Shown here: piece by piece, positions 9,130 through 17,955 of the stretch
Position numbering within the stretch: the first letter of the stretch is position 1
How the letters are laid out: each line of letters opens with the position of its first letter
Assembly (NCBI RefSeq): GCF_000988205.1
Contig: NZ_LAYQ01000001.1
Coordinates: forward strand, 62,001-126,000
Direction of reading: 5' to 3'
Length of the DNA: 64,000 bases
Origin: Corynebacterium minutissimum
GTDB taxonomy: Bacteria; Actinomycetota; Actinomycetes; Mycobacteriales; Mycobacteriaceae
Notes under the pieces: model-generated
What the model was told of the DNA's origin: nothing
The model's input: the letters and a program-made list of their open reading frames with translations, nothing else
Database searches by the model: none
Made by a program: the position numbers and the translations under genes

Positions 9130-9846
9130 ATGGCAGGTAGCGTTGGCAGGCCAAGGAAGAATAGCCCACGCCGCCGGGGAAACACCGCGCGCGAGGAAAT
9201 CCTAGATGCCTCATCCGAGCTCTTCACCACCCAGGGCTTTGCGACAACCTCGACGCACCAAATCGCCGATGCCGTCGGCATCCGGCAGGCATCGCTGTAC
9301 TATCACTTCCCTTCCAAGACGGATATCTTCCTCACGCTGCTGAATTCCACCATCGAGCCCTCACTCGAGCTGGCGGAGGAGCTCGCGGCCTCGGATGCCG
9401 CGCCGGCGCAGCGCCTGTGGTCCCTGGTGGCCGCGGAGTCCCGTCTGCTCTTGACGTCGGCGTGGAACGTGGGCCGCCTGTACCAGCTTCCGGTGGCTAA
9501 CTCCCCGGAGTTCGGCGAGTACCACGAGCAGCGTGATCGCCTCAAGGAGCACTTCCGCACTGCCGCCGCTGGCATTGTTGGTGATGATGACCCGCGCGTG
9601 GAGCTTCCTTTCCACATCGCGCTTTCCGTCATTGAGATGCGCCCCAACGATGGCACCGCGCCTTTCGACGCCTCGCAGCGCGTGCCGGAGCAATCCGCCA
9701 TGCTTGCCGACGCCGCCCTAGCCGTCCTCGGCACCACCCCTCCCGACAACGCCGAAGCCACTACCTTGGAGCTGCTGAAGAACCGCAACGACTCCATTTC
9801 GGCAGCCGCCGCTGCCGCGGCCGACCGCAAGAAGACGACGCGCTAA
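9130..9846 (+). CDS. amtR: TetR-family master regulator of nitrogen control AmtR
   Basis: The 238-residue protein has an N-terminal TetR helix-turn-helix (about residues 22-68; HQIADAVGIRQASLYYHFPSK) and a long ligand-binding domain. The N-terminus MAGSVGRPRK and stretches such as WNVGRLYQLP and LPFHIALSVIEMR closely resemble what I recall of C. glutamicum AmtR. The location next to rpsR is the same. AmtR represses ammonium transport and assimilation genes and is released by adenylylated GlnK. The C-terminus carries an Ala-rich tail that I do not recall in C. glutamicum. It converges with the FHA-like gene, the two stops overlapping by four bases. Confidence 0.9.
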   Translation: MAGSVGRPRKNSPRRRGNTAREEILDASSELFTTQGFATTSTHQIADAVGIRQASLYYHFPSKTDIFLTLLNSTIEPSLELAEELAASDAAPAQRLWSLVAAESRLLLTSAWNVGRLYQLPVANSPEFGEYHEQRDRLKEHFRTAAAGIVGDDDPRVELPFHIALSVIEMRPNDGTAPFDASQRVPEQSAMLADAALAVLGTTPPDNAEATTLELLKNRNDSISAAAAAAADRKKTTR

Positions 9847-10529
9847 CGACCGTGCCGGATGGCGTAATGCGCCAAGAAGGTCTTATACGGTTTATAGGCC
9901 TTTTCGCCGTCCGCCCGAAGACTGTCCACGAGGCGATCCATCTTGTGGTTGGTTTTCTTTTCGGTCCAGTCCAGAGCCTCAGCAATCTCGCGCACCGAGG
10001 GAATATCGGCATCAGTTGAGCCCGGCTTCTTGAGGTAGCTGGCTAGCTGGCAAAGCAGCTCCTCCTGCTCATCGTTGGGCACATGGCGGGTGCGGGTGCG
10101 CTCCTCATCGAGGTCCTGCTCGCGCTTAGTCCGACGCGAGTAGTTGCTGTTTTCGACATCGATGTAAAGCTCATAAGGGCATTCCGGGGTTTCAAACGTA
10201 ATTCGTGACGGGCCCGGCGGCACGGCCGCCACCGAGCGCGGGCCGAGATCGATGCGGGAGAAACCCTTAACCCCGCGCAGCTCGATGCGCAGCGGAATGT
10301 GGCTGCCTACGTTGCAGATCATCCAGCCTTGACCGCCGTACCACAGTTGGAAAAGCTGACGGTGCAGGGTGAGATCCCCCTCGCCGATCCGGAAGTCACC
10401 AGCGCGGCCGACGACTACTTCCTCGCCTGGTGCCATGACCAGTACGCCGCCGATCAGGTCATCGATGCGCAGCCTGGGCCCCCGGGGCGCGTCGTGCGAT
10501 GGGAGTGGCTGTTGCTGGCTCATGGACAC
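9843..10529 (-). CDS. FHA-like domain protein with C-terminal winged-helix/HTH region
   Basis: A 228-residue soluble protein. Residues about 20-125 show a divergent FHA-type beta-sandwich pattern: VVVGRAGDFRIGEGD, then LHRQ, then NVGSH where FHA domains have a phospho-Thr-contacting S/N-x-N region. A charged linker (about 125-145) follows, then helices including PSVREIAEALDWTEKKTNHKM, which reads as a helix-turn-helix. It lies 131 bases downstream of a Ser/Thr kinase on the same strand, suggesting it reads out phosphorylation and acts on DNA, in the manner of EmbR/PknH in mycobacteria though with a different domain order. This role is inference; neither domain call is certain. Confidence 0.65.
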   Translation of the reverse strand: MSMSQQQPLPSHDAPRGPRLRIDDLIGGVLVMAPGEEVVVGRAGDFRIGEGDLTLHRQLFQLWYGGQGWMICNVGSHIPLRIELRGVKGFSRIDLGPRSVAAVPPGPSRITFETPECPYELYIDVENSNYSRRTKREQDLDEERTRTRHVPNDEQEELLCQLASYLKKPGSTDADIPSVREIAEALDWTEKKTNHKMDRLVDSLRADGEKAYKPYKTFLAHYAIRHGR

Positions 10530-10660
10530 CTCCGTAGGCGGCTGGACAATTCGCGCACATCGCCGTTCGGCTCGGCGATATGCCTCAACAATGCCCTACA
10601 GTGTAGCGACTCTCACCACAGTACTGCGGGGACAAGCCGCTTGCCCCAGCTTGTTGGGGA

Positions 10661-11908
10661 CTAGGACACGATGGCCCATGTCACCACGAAAATGAGGATG
10701 ATGACAACAACGGTGACTGTGATGATCAGAGCGTTCTGATTATCCTTTGTGGCTGGTTTGGCAGCTCTAGGCTCTGCCGCGGCACGCTTGTGAACGGTAG
10801 CCCCCGGTACCGCAGGAGTCACCGGCGTGGAGGGAGATACCGTCCCGGGTGAGGCGACAGGGTTAGCGGGAGCTACAAAACCGGTCGGCATAGCCTGCTC
10901 GACAGACCCAAAGGAACCGGCAGGTCGCGGCCAGTATTGCGTCGGCTGCCCAGGGGTTTTTGCCTGCCGTGGCTGCGCGGGTTCCGTCGCCTGGTTGGTG
11001 GTGGGCTGGGAACGGGAGACGTCGTCAAGCGCGGCAATGAAATCCCGGGCGCGCGCATAGCGTTGCATGGGCACGCTATCCAGCGCCTTGTTCAGGACAG
11101 TCTGCACCTGAGTCACCACCCGTGCGGTGTCCTTCGCCAGGAACGTCGTGAAAGCATCACTAGACAAGTCCGGGATGCGCCGCTGCCCTTCCCACTCACT
11201 GCGCGGCATCGTGTCCTTAAGGTGATGCAGCGTGAGCATCTCGAATGCAATAAGCGCTAGCGAGTAGTCATCCGCGCGCGCCGACATATCGTCATCGCCA
11301 TAGGCATGACCATTATTTTCCGGGGCCAGGTACTTTTCAGTGCCCACGATGTGGCCAACCTTCGTCAGACGGGATTGCCCCTCTTCGATGCTGATCCCGA
11401 AATCGCTGAGCACGGCAGGCGGCAGGCTGCCCGGGGTCTTGCGCAACAGGATATTTGCGGGCTTGATATCGCGGTGTACCCACCCGGGATGTAGCTCGTG
11501 GTGCATGTAGTCCAGCGCCGAAGCAATCGGCGTGAGGTAGTAGACCACCTCAGCCACGCTAAACCCCCGGCCTTCCTGCGCGCGTTCCCGGATGGCGTGC
11601 GCCAGGGTTCCGCCGTCGATGAACGCCATCATCATGACGTCGTCACCGCGCGGCGTGGACTCCTTGGAATAGAACTGGACCACTCCCGGGTGACTGCCAA
11701 TCTTGGTCAGCGCCTTCATTTCGTTGTTGAAGCGGGCGCGGGAGGCTTCATCGCGGACATCATCCAGCAGCACCTTGACGGCAAGCTCACGAGAAAGATC
11801 CGGATCGGTGGCATGGAAGACCTGCCCCATGCCGCCTTCACCCAGCAGGTACACGTTGGTGTACCGCTTCTGCTGGGTCAGCCATTGCACGAAGTAGGAA
11901 TTAGTCAC
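10661..11908 (-). CDS. Hanks-type serine/threonine protein kinase with C-terminal membrane anchor
   Basis: A 415-residue kinase. The glycine loop (GEGGMGQV, residues 23-30), catalytic Lys45, HRD motif (His145-Asp147), Asn152 and the DFG motif (Asp169) are all present, so it should be active. A Pro/Thr/Ala-rich linker (about 300-385) leads to one membrane helix at about 390-414. Almost nothing follows, so there is no extracellular sensor such as PASTA repeats. It therefore is not PknA, PknB, PknG or PknL. It starts a minus-strand unit with the FHA-like gene and diverges from the membrane protein at 12053. The input signal may come from a neighbouring exported protein. Confidence 0.92.
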   Translation of the reverse strand: MTNSYFVQWLTQQKRYTNVYLLGEGGMGQVFHATDPDLSRELAVKVLLDDVRDEASRARFNNEMKALTKIGSHPGVVQFYSKESTPRGDDVMMMAFIDGGTLAHAIRERAQEGRGFSVAEVVYYLTPIASALDYMHHELHPGWVHRDIKPANILLRKTPGSLPPAVLSDFGISIEEGQSRLTKVGHIVGTEKYLAPENNGHAYGDDDMSARADDYSLALIAFEMLTLHHLKDTMPRSEWEGQRRIPDLSSDAFTTFLAKDTARVVTQVQTVLNKALDSVPMQRYARARDFIAALDDVSRSQPTTNQATEPAQPRQAKTPGQPTQYWPRPAGSFGSVEQAMPTGFVAPANPVASPGTVSPSTPVTPAVPGATVHKRAAAEPRAAKPATKDNQNALIITVTVVVIILIFVVTWAIVS

Positions 11909-12052
11909 CGCCCCATTGCATCATATGCACAACCAAGCATGGGGGTGCCATGTCCCATCGCCCCCAAATGGAGGGGACTTCACCGTGGTTCAGTCAGGCA
12001 TGCGGGAGCCAGTTATGCTACCTGTTGTTCTCTATAGTTTTCCAAGGACCCT

Positions 12053-12700
12053 ATGACCACCCCAGGATTTGGCACTAACCCCTACGAGCACACGAGCCCT
12101 GTGCACGGCGGGCCTCAACAGACCCAGCCCGACCAGCGCAACCTCGTTCCGATCATCTGCGCGATCGCCATCCTTATCGCACTCCTGATTTCCGGTGCCG
12201 TGATCTGGAATCACGTCCGCTCCACCGGCCAGGAAACCCCCAGTACTGCCGAATCCTCGGAGCACACGCCAGCCTCCGTGGAAGAAACCTCACCAGAAGA
12301 CGACCAAGAAGAAGACACGGAAGGCGCGCCGAGCGAGGAAGCACCAGAGACCTCAGCCAGCCCTGGAGCTGCTGACGTCCCAGAGGGCCTTACCGCCGCC
12401 GGCTGGTCCGACTACCCGGAGGCGCGTTGCCAGCAGGGCGAGGACATGGTCTTCGCCGCCGCAGGTTCCGATCCGGTTTCGCACATCGTTATCTGCGAAA
12501 AGCAGGACTCGCTCTTCTACCGCGGCGTGTGGTCTAGCGGTGCCGCTTTCGGACCGGCCCGGGGTGAAGGCAGCTCCTATACCGCCTCCATCCTCGACCC
12601 CACCAGCGGTGAGGACACCGGTTCCGTACTCACCATCCGCGGCACGGACTATGACATCGATGGCGAGGCCGGGACCTTCGAGGATTACTGGCCGCGCTAG
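12053..12700 (+). CDS. Single-pass membrane protein with exported C-terminal domain
   Basis: The 215-residue protein has a short cytoplasmic N-terminus, one membrane helix at about 31-53 (LVPIICAIAILIALLISGAV), an acidic Ser/Thr/Glu/Pro linker (about 60-115) and a C-terminal domain of about 100 residues. That domain has Cys residues in ARCQQGEDMVFAA and HIVICEKQ, which could form a disulfide outside the cell. I do not recognise the family. It diverges from the kinase across 144 bases and converges on the lipoprotein gene with a six-base gap. The ATG at 12053 has no obvious Shine-Dalgarno, so a leaderless message is possible. Confidence 0.8.
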   Translation: MTTPGFGTNPYEHTSPVHGGPQQTQPDQRNLVPIICAIAILIALLISGAVIWNHVRSTGQETPSTAESSEHTPASVEETSPEDDQEEDTEGAPSEEAPETSASPGAADVPEGLTAAGWSDYPEARCQQGEDMVFAAAGSDPVSHIVICEKQDSLFYRGVWSSGAAFGPARGEGSSYTASILDPTSGEDTGSVLTIRGTDYDIDGEAGTFEDYWPR

Positions 12701-12706
12701 GGGTCC

Positions 12707-13573
12707 TTAGACCGCGCCTTGCTGACAGCCTGCATCGGGCCATTCCACCTCGGCGGCGGCGAGCTGCTTGACTAGGCGCGTGAGCATCTGCTGGGCTTCT
12801 CCGTAGTTCCCGGATTCGGCCTTGGCATAGATGGCCACCGCCACCGTGTGCCCGCCCAGTGAGACAAGCCCCATCTGGCGGGCTTCATAGGCCCCGTCCT
12901 CGGCTGGACCCCAGCCGCCCTTCATGACTGATCCTTCGAGGGTGCCCAGCCCATACTGCTGTGCGGGATCGGGCTGTCCCATGGCTGCCAGAACGGGGTC
13001 AGTGCCCTGCTGACATCCCAGGGCGGCGACAAACTCTGCTTGCTCGGCTACCGGCCACTGCGTTTGGCCAAATGCACTAAAGCCGGGGCGCGGTGGCGTG
13101 GCGGGGACAGTAGCCGTGCCGATGATCTCCTGGGTTGCCTGCGCGGCGTGCTCTCCCCCGCCGAGTGCCTCCCAGAGGGAATCGGCCGCGGCATTATCGG
13201 AAAAGGTAATCGCCCGCGACACGGTCTCCGGATCGGCCACGCCGGCGCGCTCGGCGGCAATGGCCAGCGGCACCTTCGCTGTGGACCATGCGGACTGCGG
13301 GTCTGTGATGCCTGCTGCGGCGACGGTATCTGCGCCGGCCACCGCGATTCCGGTCCCCGGGTTGTCGGCAGCGATGGCTTCGAGGGCTTCGTGGATGTCG
13401 GAGGCCTCAATCACGGGTGGCTCCTTTTCGGGGGTGGACTCAGGCAGGGTGGGCTGGGGGCTGCTCGCTGCCGTGGGTTGCTCCGGCGCGGAGACATCGC
13501 CGATGGTGCAGGCGCTTAGCGACGCCACCGCAATCCCCGCGATCACCACTCGTGCTGCTGCATGTTTCATCAT
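12707..13573 (-). CDS. Beta-lactamase/DD-peptidase-fold serine hydrolase lipoprotein
   Basis: The 288-residue protein begins with a lipoprotein signal (lipobox LSAC, Cys22), then a Pro/Ser/Thr-rich linker. The catalytic motifs of class A beta-lactamase-like enzymes can be read: S97-x-x-K100 (STAK), S125-D126-N127 (SDN) and K218-G-G (KGGW) in place of KTG. The active-site serine and lysine are intact. It should sit outside the membrane and act on peptidoglycan-like or ester substrates; a true beta-lactamase is possible but the variant third motif and missing ExxxN argue for a different specificity. It is followed upstream on the same strand by the 13588 gene with a 14-base gap, so they are likely cotranscribed. 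Confidence 0.75.
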   Translation of the reverse strand: MMKHAAARVVIAGIAVASLSACTIGDVSAPEQPTAASSPQPTLPESTPEKEPPVIEASDIHEALEAIAADNPGTGIAVAGADTVAAAGITDPQSAWSTAKVPLAIAAERAGVADPETVSRAITFSDNAAADSLWEALGGGEHAAQATQEIIGTATVPATPPRPGFSAFGQTQWPVAEQAEFVAALGCQQGTDPVLAAMGQPDPAQQYGLGTLEGSVMKGGWGPAEDGAYEARQMGLVSLGGHTVAVAIYAKAESGNYGEAQQMLTRLVKQLAAAEVEWPDAGCQQGAV

Positions 13574-13587
13574 TGACCGCCTGCGTA

Positions 13588-14493
13588 TTAGAGGATGTAC
13601 ACAACCGCATTGTTGCCACCTTTGCAGGTGACAAATTCACCGTTATCGGAGCAATCCATTGTGTAGTTCTGCTTGGTGGTTGGGCTGTAGGCCTCAATCG
13701 TGGCGTCATACTCATGGGTATCCACCCAGTGCTTGACGTACTCGTCGCGCACTGCGTTGGCGAATGGCTCCGACGTCACCTCAGTGCCGCGGTAGACGCT
13801 GTTGAAGTTGCCGCCGGGCTCATTTTTCCGCGCGGCGTCGTTCGCCGGTATCGCCCCCGCAGGCAAATCGGGGTGCTCCGGGCGTTTCTGTGAGGCGGAG
13901 CTCGTCGTAGTCTCCTCCGTGGTCTTTTCCGCCTCATCCGCCGCGGAGGCCGTCTCCTGGGTGTCGTCGTTGTCCTCAGTGAGCTGCGCCGCGGTGGTCA
14001 GGGGCGCATCAGCCTGAGTTCCCGTGCCGCTATTTTTAAAGAAGATAAGGTAGGCCAGCGCGGCAATGACGAGCAGCACCGCCAAGATCAGCACGGCAAT
14101 GAGCACATACTTTCCGCCGTTGCCGGAACCACGGTGTGCCGGCGCGCTCTCCGAATAAGCAGTGGAATAAGCAAACGGCTGTTGTTCGTACTGGCCGCCG
14201 CCCTGCGGTGCTGACTGGGGCGGGAATTGCTGGGTCGGAAACTGCTGCTGGGCGTAGTTGCCTTGCGCTCCGGAGTGGGCGAAGGGGTTGGAGTAGTTGC
14301 GCTCACCTTCCTGCGGGAAGGCCCGAGGGTGCACGGGGCGTTCCTGGGTGGGCGGGGCCTCAAAATCCACAGTGTCCGGGTGAGTTTCCTTGCGGGAAGG
14401 CTGTGGCTGGCCACCATTTCCTTGCGGGTGCTGGGAGCCGAATCCATGGTTGCGATCTGAATCAGTCACCGAGGCCTCCGTAGATCTAGACAT
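13588..14493 (-). CDS. Single-pass membrane protein with Pro/Gln-rich cytoplasmic region
   Basis: From the ATG at 14493 the product is 301 residues. About 125 cytoplasmic residues rich in Gln, Pro and Gly are followed by a membrane helix (KYVLIAVLILAVLLVIAALAYLIFF, written here in part), an acidic Thr/Ser-rich linker and an exported C-terminal domain of about 90 residues. That domain ends with two cysteines (MDCSDNGEFVTC). The design mirrors the PepD N-terminus and the 14696 gene. No family recognised. I preferred 14493 over an upstream in-frame ATG at 14604 because the extension is Cys/His-rich and overlaps the likely promoter. It is transcribed with the downstream lipoprotein gene. Confidence 0.7.
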   Translation of the reverse strand: MSRSTEASVTDSDRNHGFGSQHPQGNGGQPQPSRKETHPDTVDFEAPPTQERPVHPRAFPQEGERNYSNPFAHSGAQGNYAQQQFPTQQFPPQSAPQGGGQYEQQPFAYSTAYSESAPAHRGSGNGGKYVLIAVLILAVLLVIAALAYLIFFKNSGTGTQADAPLTTAAQLTEDNDDTQETASAADEAEKTTEETTTSSASQKRPEHPDLPAGAIPANDAARKNEPGGNFNSVYRGTEVTSEPFANAVRDEYVKHWVDTHEYDATIEAYSPTTKQNYTMDCSDNGEFVTCKGGNNAVVYIL

Positions 14494-14695
14494 GTCAAGT
14501 GCGCCCTGTGGGCACGTTTCTATCTTTACTATCTTTACACAGCCGCACTGGTGACGGTGGCGTTCGTACGCGGTGGGGAGTACTCCCACGGGAGTGTCCC
14601 TCACACCACACAGACGGTGTCACAGAGTTTAGATTGTTAGAGGTACCTCTTATACTCCACCTTCCTGCGCACGGAAAGGCTGTTATTCTCCCGCC

Positions 14696-15513
14696 ATGAC
14701 TTTTCCTACCGGCCCTTCGGGCACGCCGCCGCATAACTCCGGCCCTTCCGGCTTCGGTTCCCCCGGGTTTGGCCGCCCCGGCGGTTCTCCCGTTCCACCC
14801 GGCCAGCCACAGGCTCGCCCGAGTGGCTTTGGCAACACACCGCCGTTTGGTGGGCAGCCCACTGGCACCCCGGCGCAGCTTCCTTCGGTGGTGGCGCGCC
14901 CACGCCGCCGCCCCAACCCCAGCCGTCCCAGTACTCCGCGCCTGCTCCTCCACAAGGCAAGGGACGATTCAGCGGCGCTATTGCGGCGCTGATCTCCCTA
15001 TTCATCGTGCTGGCTGTGGTCCTCGGTGTGGGCGCGTGGTTTATCTGGGGCCGCGAATCCTCCGACGATTCGCAGACCGGTGCCTCCTCTGAGCCGACGA
15101 CGACCGCCTCGCTCGCGGGAGCTCCAATCACCACGTCCGCGCGCATCGACACCGACTTGGAAGCAGGCGGCGTAGTCATTGCCCGCACGTTCTTCCCGGA
15201 TTCCTATGTCTCGCAGTCCGGCAGCACCAACATCGCTGACGTGCAGCTGAGCGAAGGACACAGCCAACTTATCGCTGTCTTTGGATTTAGCGATGACCGC
15301 GCAAATACGAACGTTGCCAGTGCCACCGTTACCGTCAACGGCGCTGACGGTGCTGAGCTGGCCTCCTTCGAGGTTCCAGCAGAGGAAGCTCTCGAAATGC
15401 CCATCAACATCGCAGACCACCAGGAACTGCGCTTTACTTTTACTTATAAGGACGCCCGCGGCAATCCCGCGGACAACTCTGGCTTCGCGGTGGCTTCCCT
15501 CCACGCGCAGTAG
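14696..15513 (+). pseudogene. Single-pass membrane protein with Gly/Pro-rich N-terminus, one frameshift
   Basis: The first segment (ATG at 14696) is Gly/Pro/Phe-rich: MTFPTGPSGTPPHNSG and onward. The frame changes near 14880; the other frame then continues the same composition (GGGAPTPPPQPQ), runs into a membrane helix (ALISLFIVLAVVLGVGAWFI) and an exported domain of about 150 residues ending ASLHAQ at 15513. The switch equals loss of one base. The exported part contains alternating hydrophobic strands and may be a beta-sandwich. No family recognised. It shares its architecture with the 12053 and 13588 proteins, suggesting that these envelope proteins work together or were duplicated. Confidence 0.65.
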
Positions 15514-15735
15514 CGCGCACCGCCGGGCCATCACGCCGTGGCGCCGAAGCTGCCCTTGTTGCCAAAGTTATAGGCTCTGACCGCGGTGGCGGCGCATAAC
15601 TTCGTCGTTTAGGGCAGTTATTGTCCTCGAGGGATAGCTCGCGTGCATGCGAAAGCCGCCTCCCCTTCCCACGCAGTGGTGCGCAGGAATGCAGCAGGCG
15701 GCTGTGTGCTGCCCATGGCAGCGCCTTTGCCAGGC

Positions 15736-17268
15736 TTAGTGGAAGAAGTGGCGAGTGCCGGTGAAGTACATGGTCACGCCGGCCTTCTTGGCGGCCTCGA
15801 TGACCTCTTCATCACGGATAGAGCCACCCGGCTGCACGACGGCCTTCACGCCGGCTTCGAGGAGAACCTCGAGACCATCGGCAAATGGGAAGAAGGCATC
15901 GGAAGCAGCGAAGGAGCCCTCGGTGCGGTTGGCGCCGTCGGCCAGCGTGTTAGCGCGCTCGACTGCCAGCTTTGCAGAGTCCACGCGGTTGACCTGGCCC
16001 ATGCCCACGCCCACGGTGGCGTTGTCCTTGGCCAGCAAGATGGCGTTGGACTTCACCGCACGAACGGAACGCCAGGCGAACTCCAGCTGCGCCAGGTCGG
16101 ACTCATTCAGAGCCTCACCAGCAGCCAGGGTCCAGTTGGCCGGGTTATCGCCCTCTGCCTGGTAGGTATCCGGCTCCTGGGTGAGCACGCCGCCGGAGAT
16201 GAACTTAACTTCGCTCTCCGGTGCTTCATGCTCGGCCTGCAGGATGCGCAGGTTCTTCTTAGCCTTGAGAACCTCGATGGCGCCTTCCTCGTAGGACGGA
16301 GCCACAATAACCTCGGTGAAAATCTCCTTGACCTGCTCGGCCATCTCCACGGTGACCTCACGGTTCACAGCGATGACTCCGCCAAAGGCAGACATCGGGT
16401 CGCAGGCGTGAGCCGCGCGGTGAGCAGCCGCGATGGACTCCTCAGACACCGCGATGCCGCACGGGTTGGCGTGCTTGATGATGGCCACGCACGGGCGCTC
16501 GTGATCCCAGGCGGCGCGCCAGGCGGCGTCGGCATCCTGGTAGTTGTTGTAGCTCATCTCCTTGCCGTTGAACTGCTTCGCGTTGGCCAAACCAGTGGTA
16601 CCGATGCGGGTCACGGTTGCCTTCTGGTGAGAGTTCTCGCCGTAGCGCAGCGGGGTGGTCTCCTCGCCCTCGCTGAGCTGATCGACGAACCATGCGGACA
16701 CCGCGGCGTCGTAATCAGCGGTGTGCAGGAAGGCATCGCGGGCCAGACCGCGGCGCTGCTCCAGGGTAAAGCCGCCGTTGGCCACAGCGTCAGCTACCTC
16801 GCCGTAGCGAGCCGGATCCACGACCACAGCAACAGACGGGTGGTTCTTGGCAGCCGCGCGCACCATGGACGGGCCACCGATATCGATCTGTTCCACGCAG
16901 CCATCAAAGTCAGCGCCGGAAGCCACGGTCTCACGGAAGGGGTACAGATTCACCACGACGAGCTGGAACGGATCCACCTCCAGCTCCTCCAGCTGCTTCA
17001 GGTGGTCCTCCTTGCGGGTATCCGCCAAGATCCCCGCGTGCACGCGCGGGTGCAAAGTCTTGACTCGACCCTCGAGGCATTCCGGGAAGCCGGTGAGCTT
17101 CTCGACGGGCGTGACCTCAATGCCCAAGTCCGCGATCTTCTTCGCGGTGGAACCGGTGGAAACGATCTCCACGCCGGCCTTATCCAGGGACCGGGCAAGG
17201 TCCTCCAAACCGGTCTTGTCGTACACGCTGATGAGTGCGCGCTTGATGTTCTTACGATCTTCGCTCAT
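15736..17268 (-). CDS. purH: Bifunctional AICAR transformylase / IMP cyclohydrolase
   Basis: The 510-residue enzyme performs the last two steps of de novo IMP synthesis. The N-terminal MGS-like cyclohydrolase domain (about 1-150) shows [15 protein letters not shown] and [16 protein letters not shown]; the transformylase domain has [10 protein letters not shown] and ends FTGTRHFFH, the conserved C-terminus. Length is as expected. It lies 41 bases downstream of purN, with perM before that, the same order as perM-purN-purH in M. tuberculosis. Confidence 0.97.
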   Translation of the reverse strand: MSEDRKNIKRALISVYDKTGLEDLARSLDKAGVEIVSTGSTAKKIADLGIEVTPVEKLTGFPECLEGRVKTLHPRVHAGILADTRKEDHLKQLEELEVDPFQLVVVNLYPFRETVASGADFDGCVEQIDIGGPSMVRAAAKNHPSVAVVVDPARYGEVADAVANGGFTLEQRRGLARDAFLHTADYDAAVSAWFVDQLSEGEETTPLRYGENSHQKATVTRIGTTGLANAKQFNGKEMSYNNYQDADAAWRAAWDHERPCVAIIKHANPCGIAVSEESIAAAHRAAHACDPMSAFGGVIAVNREVTVEMAEQVKEIFTEVIVAPSYEEGAIEVLKAKKNLRILQAEHEAPESEVKFISGGVLTQEPDTYQAEGDNPANWTLAAGEALNESDLAQLEFAWRSVRAVKSNAILLAKDNATVGVGMGQVNRVDSAKLAVERANTLADGANRTEGSFAASDAFFPFADGLEVLLEAGVKAVVQPGGSIRDEEVIEAAKKAGVTMYFTGTRHFFH

Positions 17269-17309
17269 GGTACGGGGACTTAAGCCTTCCTTGCGGTAAT
17301 GAGAGGTAG

Positions 17310-17915
17310 TTAGAGCTGAATACTGAGTTCCTCGCCCTTCACGCGCGTGGCGCGAAGGACGGCAACGATGAGTTCTCTTTCGACCACTTTGATGCGCTCG
17401 TGCAAGCTGGCCTCATCATCCCCCGGCAAGACCCGCACGGGCTCTTGGGCAATGATGGCGCCGGTATCGACGCCGGCATCTACGAAGTGGACGGTCGAGC
17501 CTGTGACCTTGGCGCCGTAGGCCAGCGCATCGCGCACGCCGTGCGCGCCTTTGAAGGCGGGCAAGAGCGCGGGGTGGGTATTGATGGTGCGACCTTCGAA
17601 GCGATCCAGAAAATCCTTCCCCAGGATCTTCATAAAACCTGCAGAAACAACAACGTCTGGTTGCGCAGAATCCACTGCGGCAACCAGACGCTTATTCCAT
17701 TCGGTGCGGTCAGCACCCATCTCTACGACCTCGGTGGCGATTCCCGCCGCCTGCGCGCGCTCGATGCCCTGACAGGGCACGTCCGCGACGACCTTCACGA
17801 CGCCATAGCGCTCATCCTGGCCATCGAGGATGGCCTGGAGCAAGGAACCGGTTCCAGAAACAAGAACCACGACGTTAAGGCGGGCAGAAGCAGCGGGCTG
17901 GTGCGGTGTAGTCAC
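17310..17915 (-). CDS. purN: Phosphoribosylglycinamide formyltransferase (GART)
   Basis: The 201-residue enzyme transfers a formyl group from 10-formyl-THF to GAR, step three of purine synthesis. Visible motifs are [14 protein letters not shown] at the N-terminus and the catalytic region [21 protein letters not shown] with the Asn-His pair and a downstream Asp ([12 protein letters not shown]). The start is GTG at 17915. It is followed by purH with a 41-base gap. Confidence 0.96.
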   Translation of the reverse strand: MTTPHQPAASARLNVVVLVSGTGSLLQAILDGQDERYGVVKVVADVPCQGIERAQAAGIATEVVEMGADRTEWNKRLVAAVDSAQPDVVVSAGFMKILGKDFLDRFEGRTINTHPALLPAFKGAHGVRDALAYGAKVTGSTVHFVDAGVDTGAIIAQEPVRVLPGDDEASLHERIKVVERELIVAVLRATRVKGEELSIQL

Positions 17916-17955
17916 GCGCTACAGCCTAGCCGCTGCCGCCCTGAACCGGGGAATT

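Noticed and set aside
15643..17283. 546-codon open frame on the plus strand
   Set aside because: It is antisense to purH, with His/Gly-rich composition typical of the reverse of a GC-rich gene; purH motifs on the minus strand are clear.
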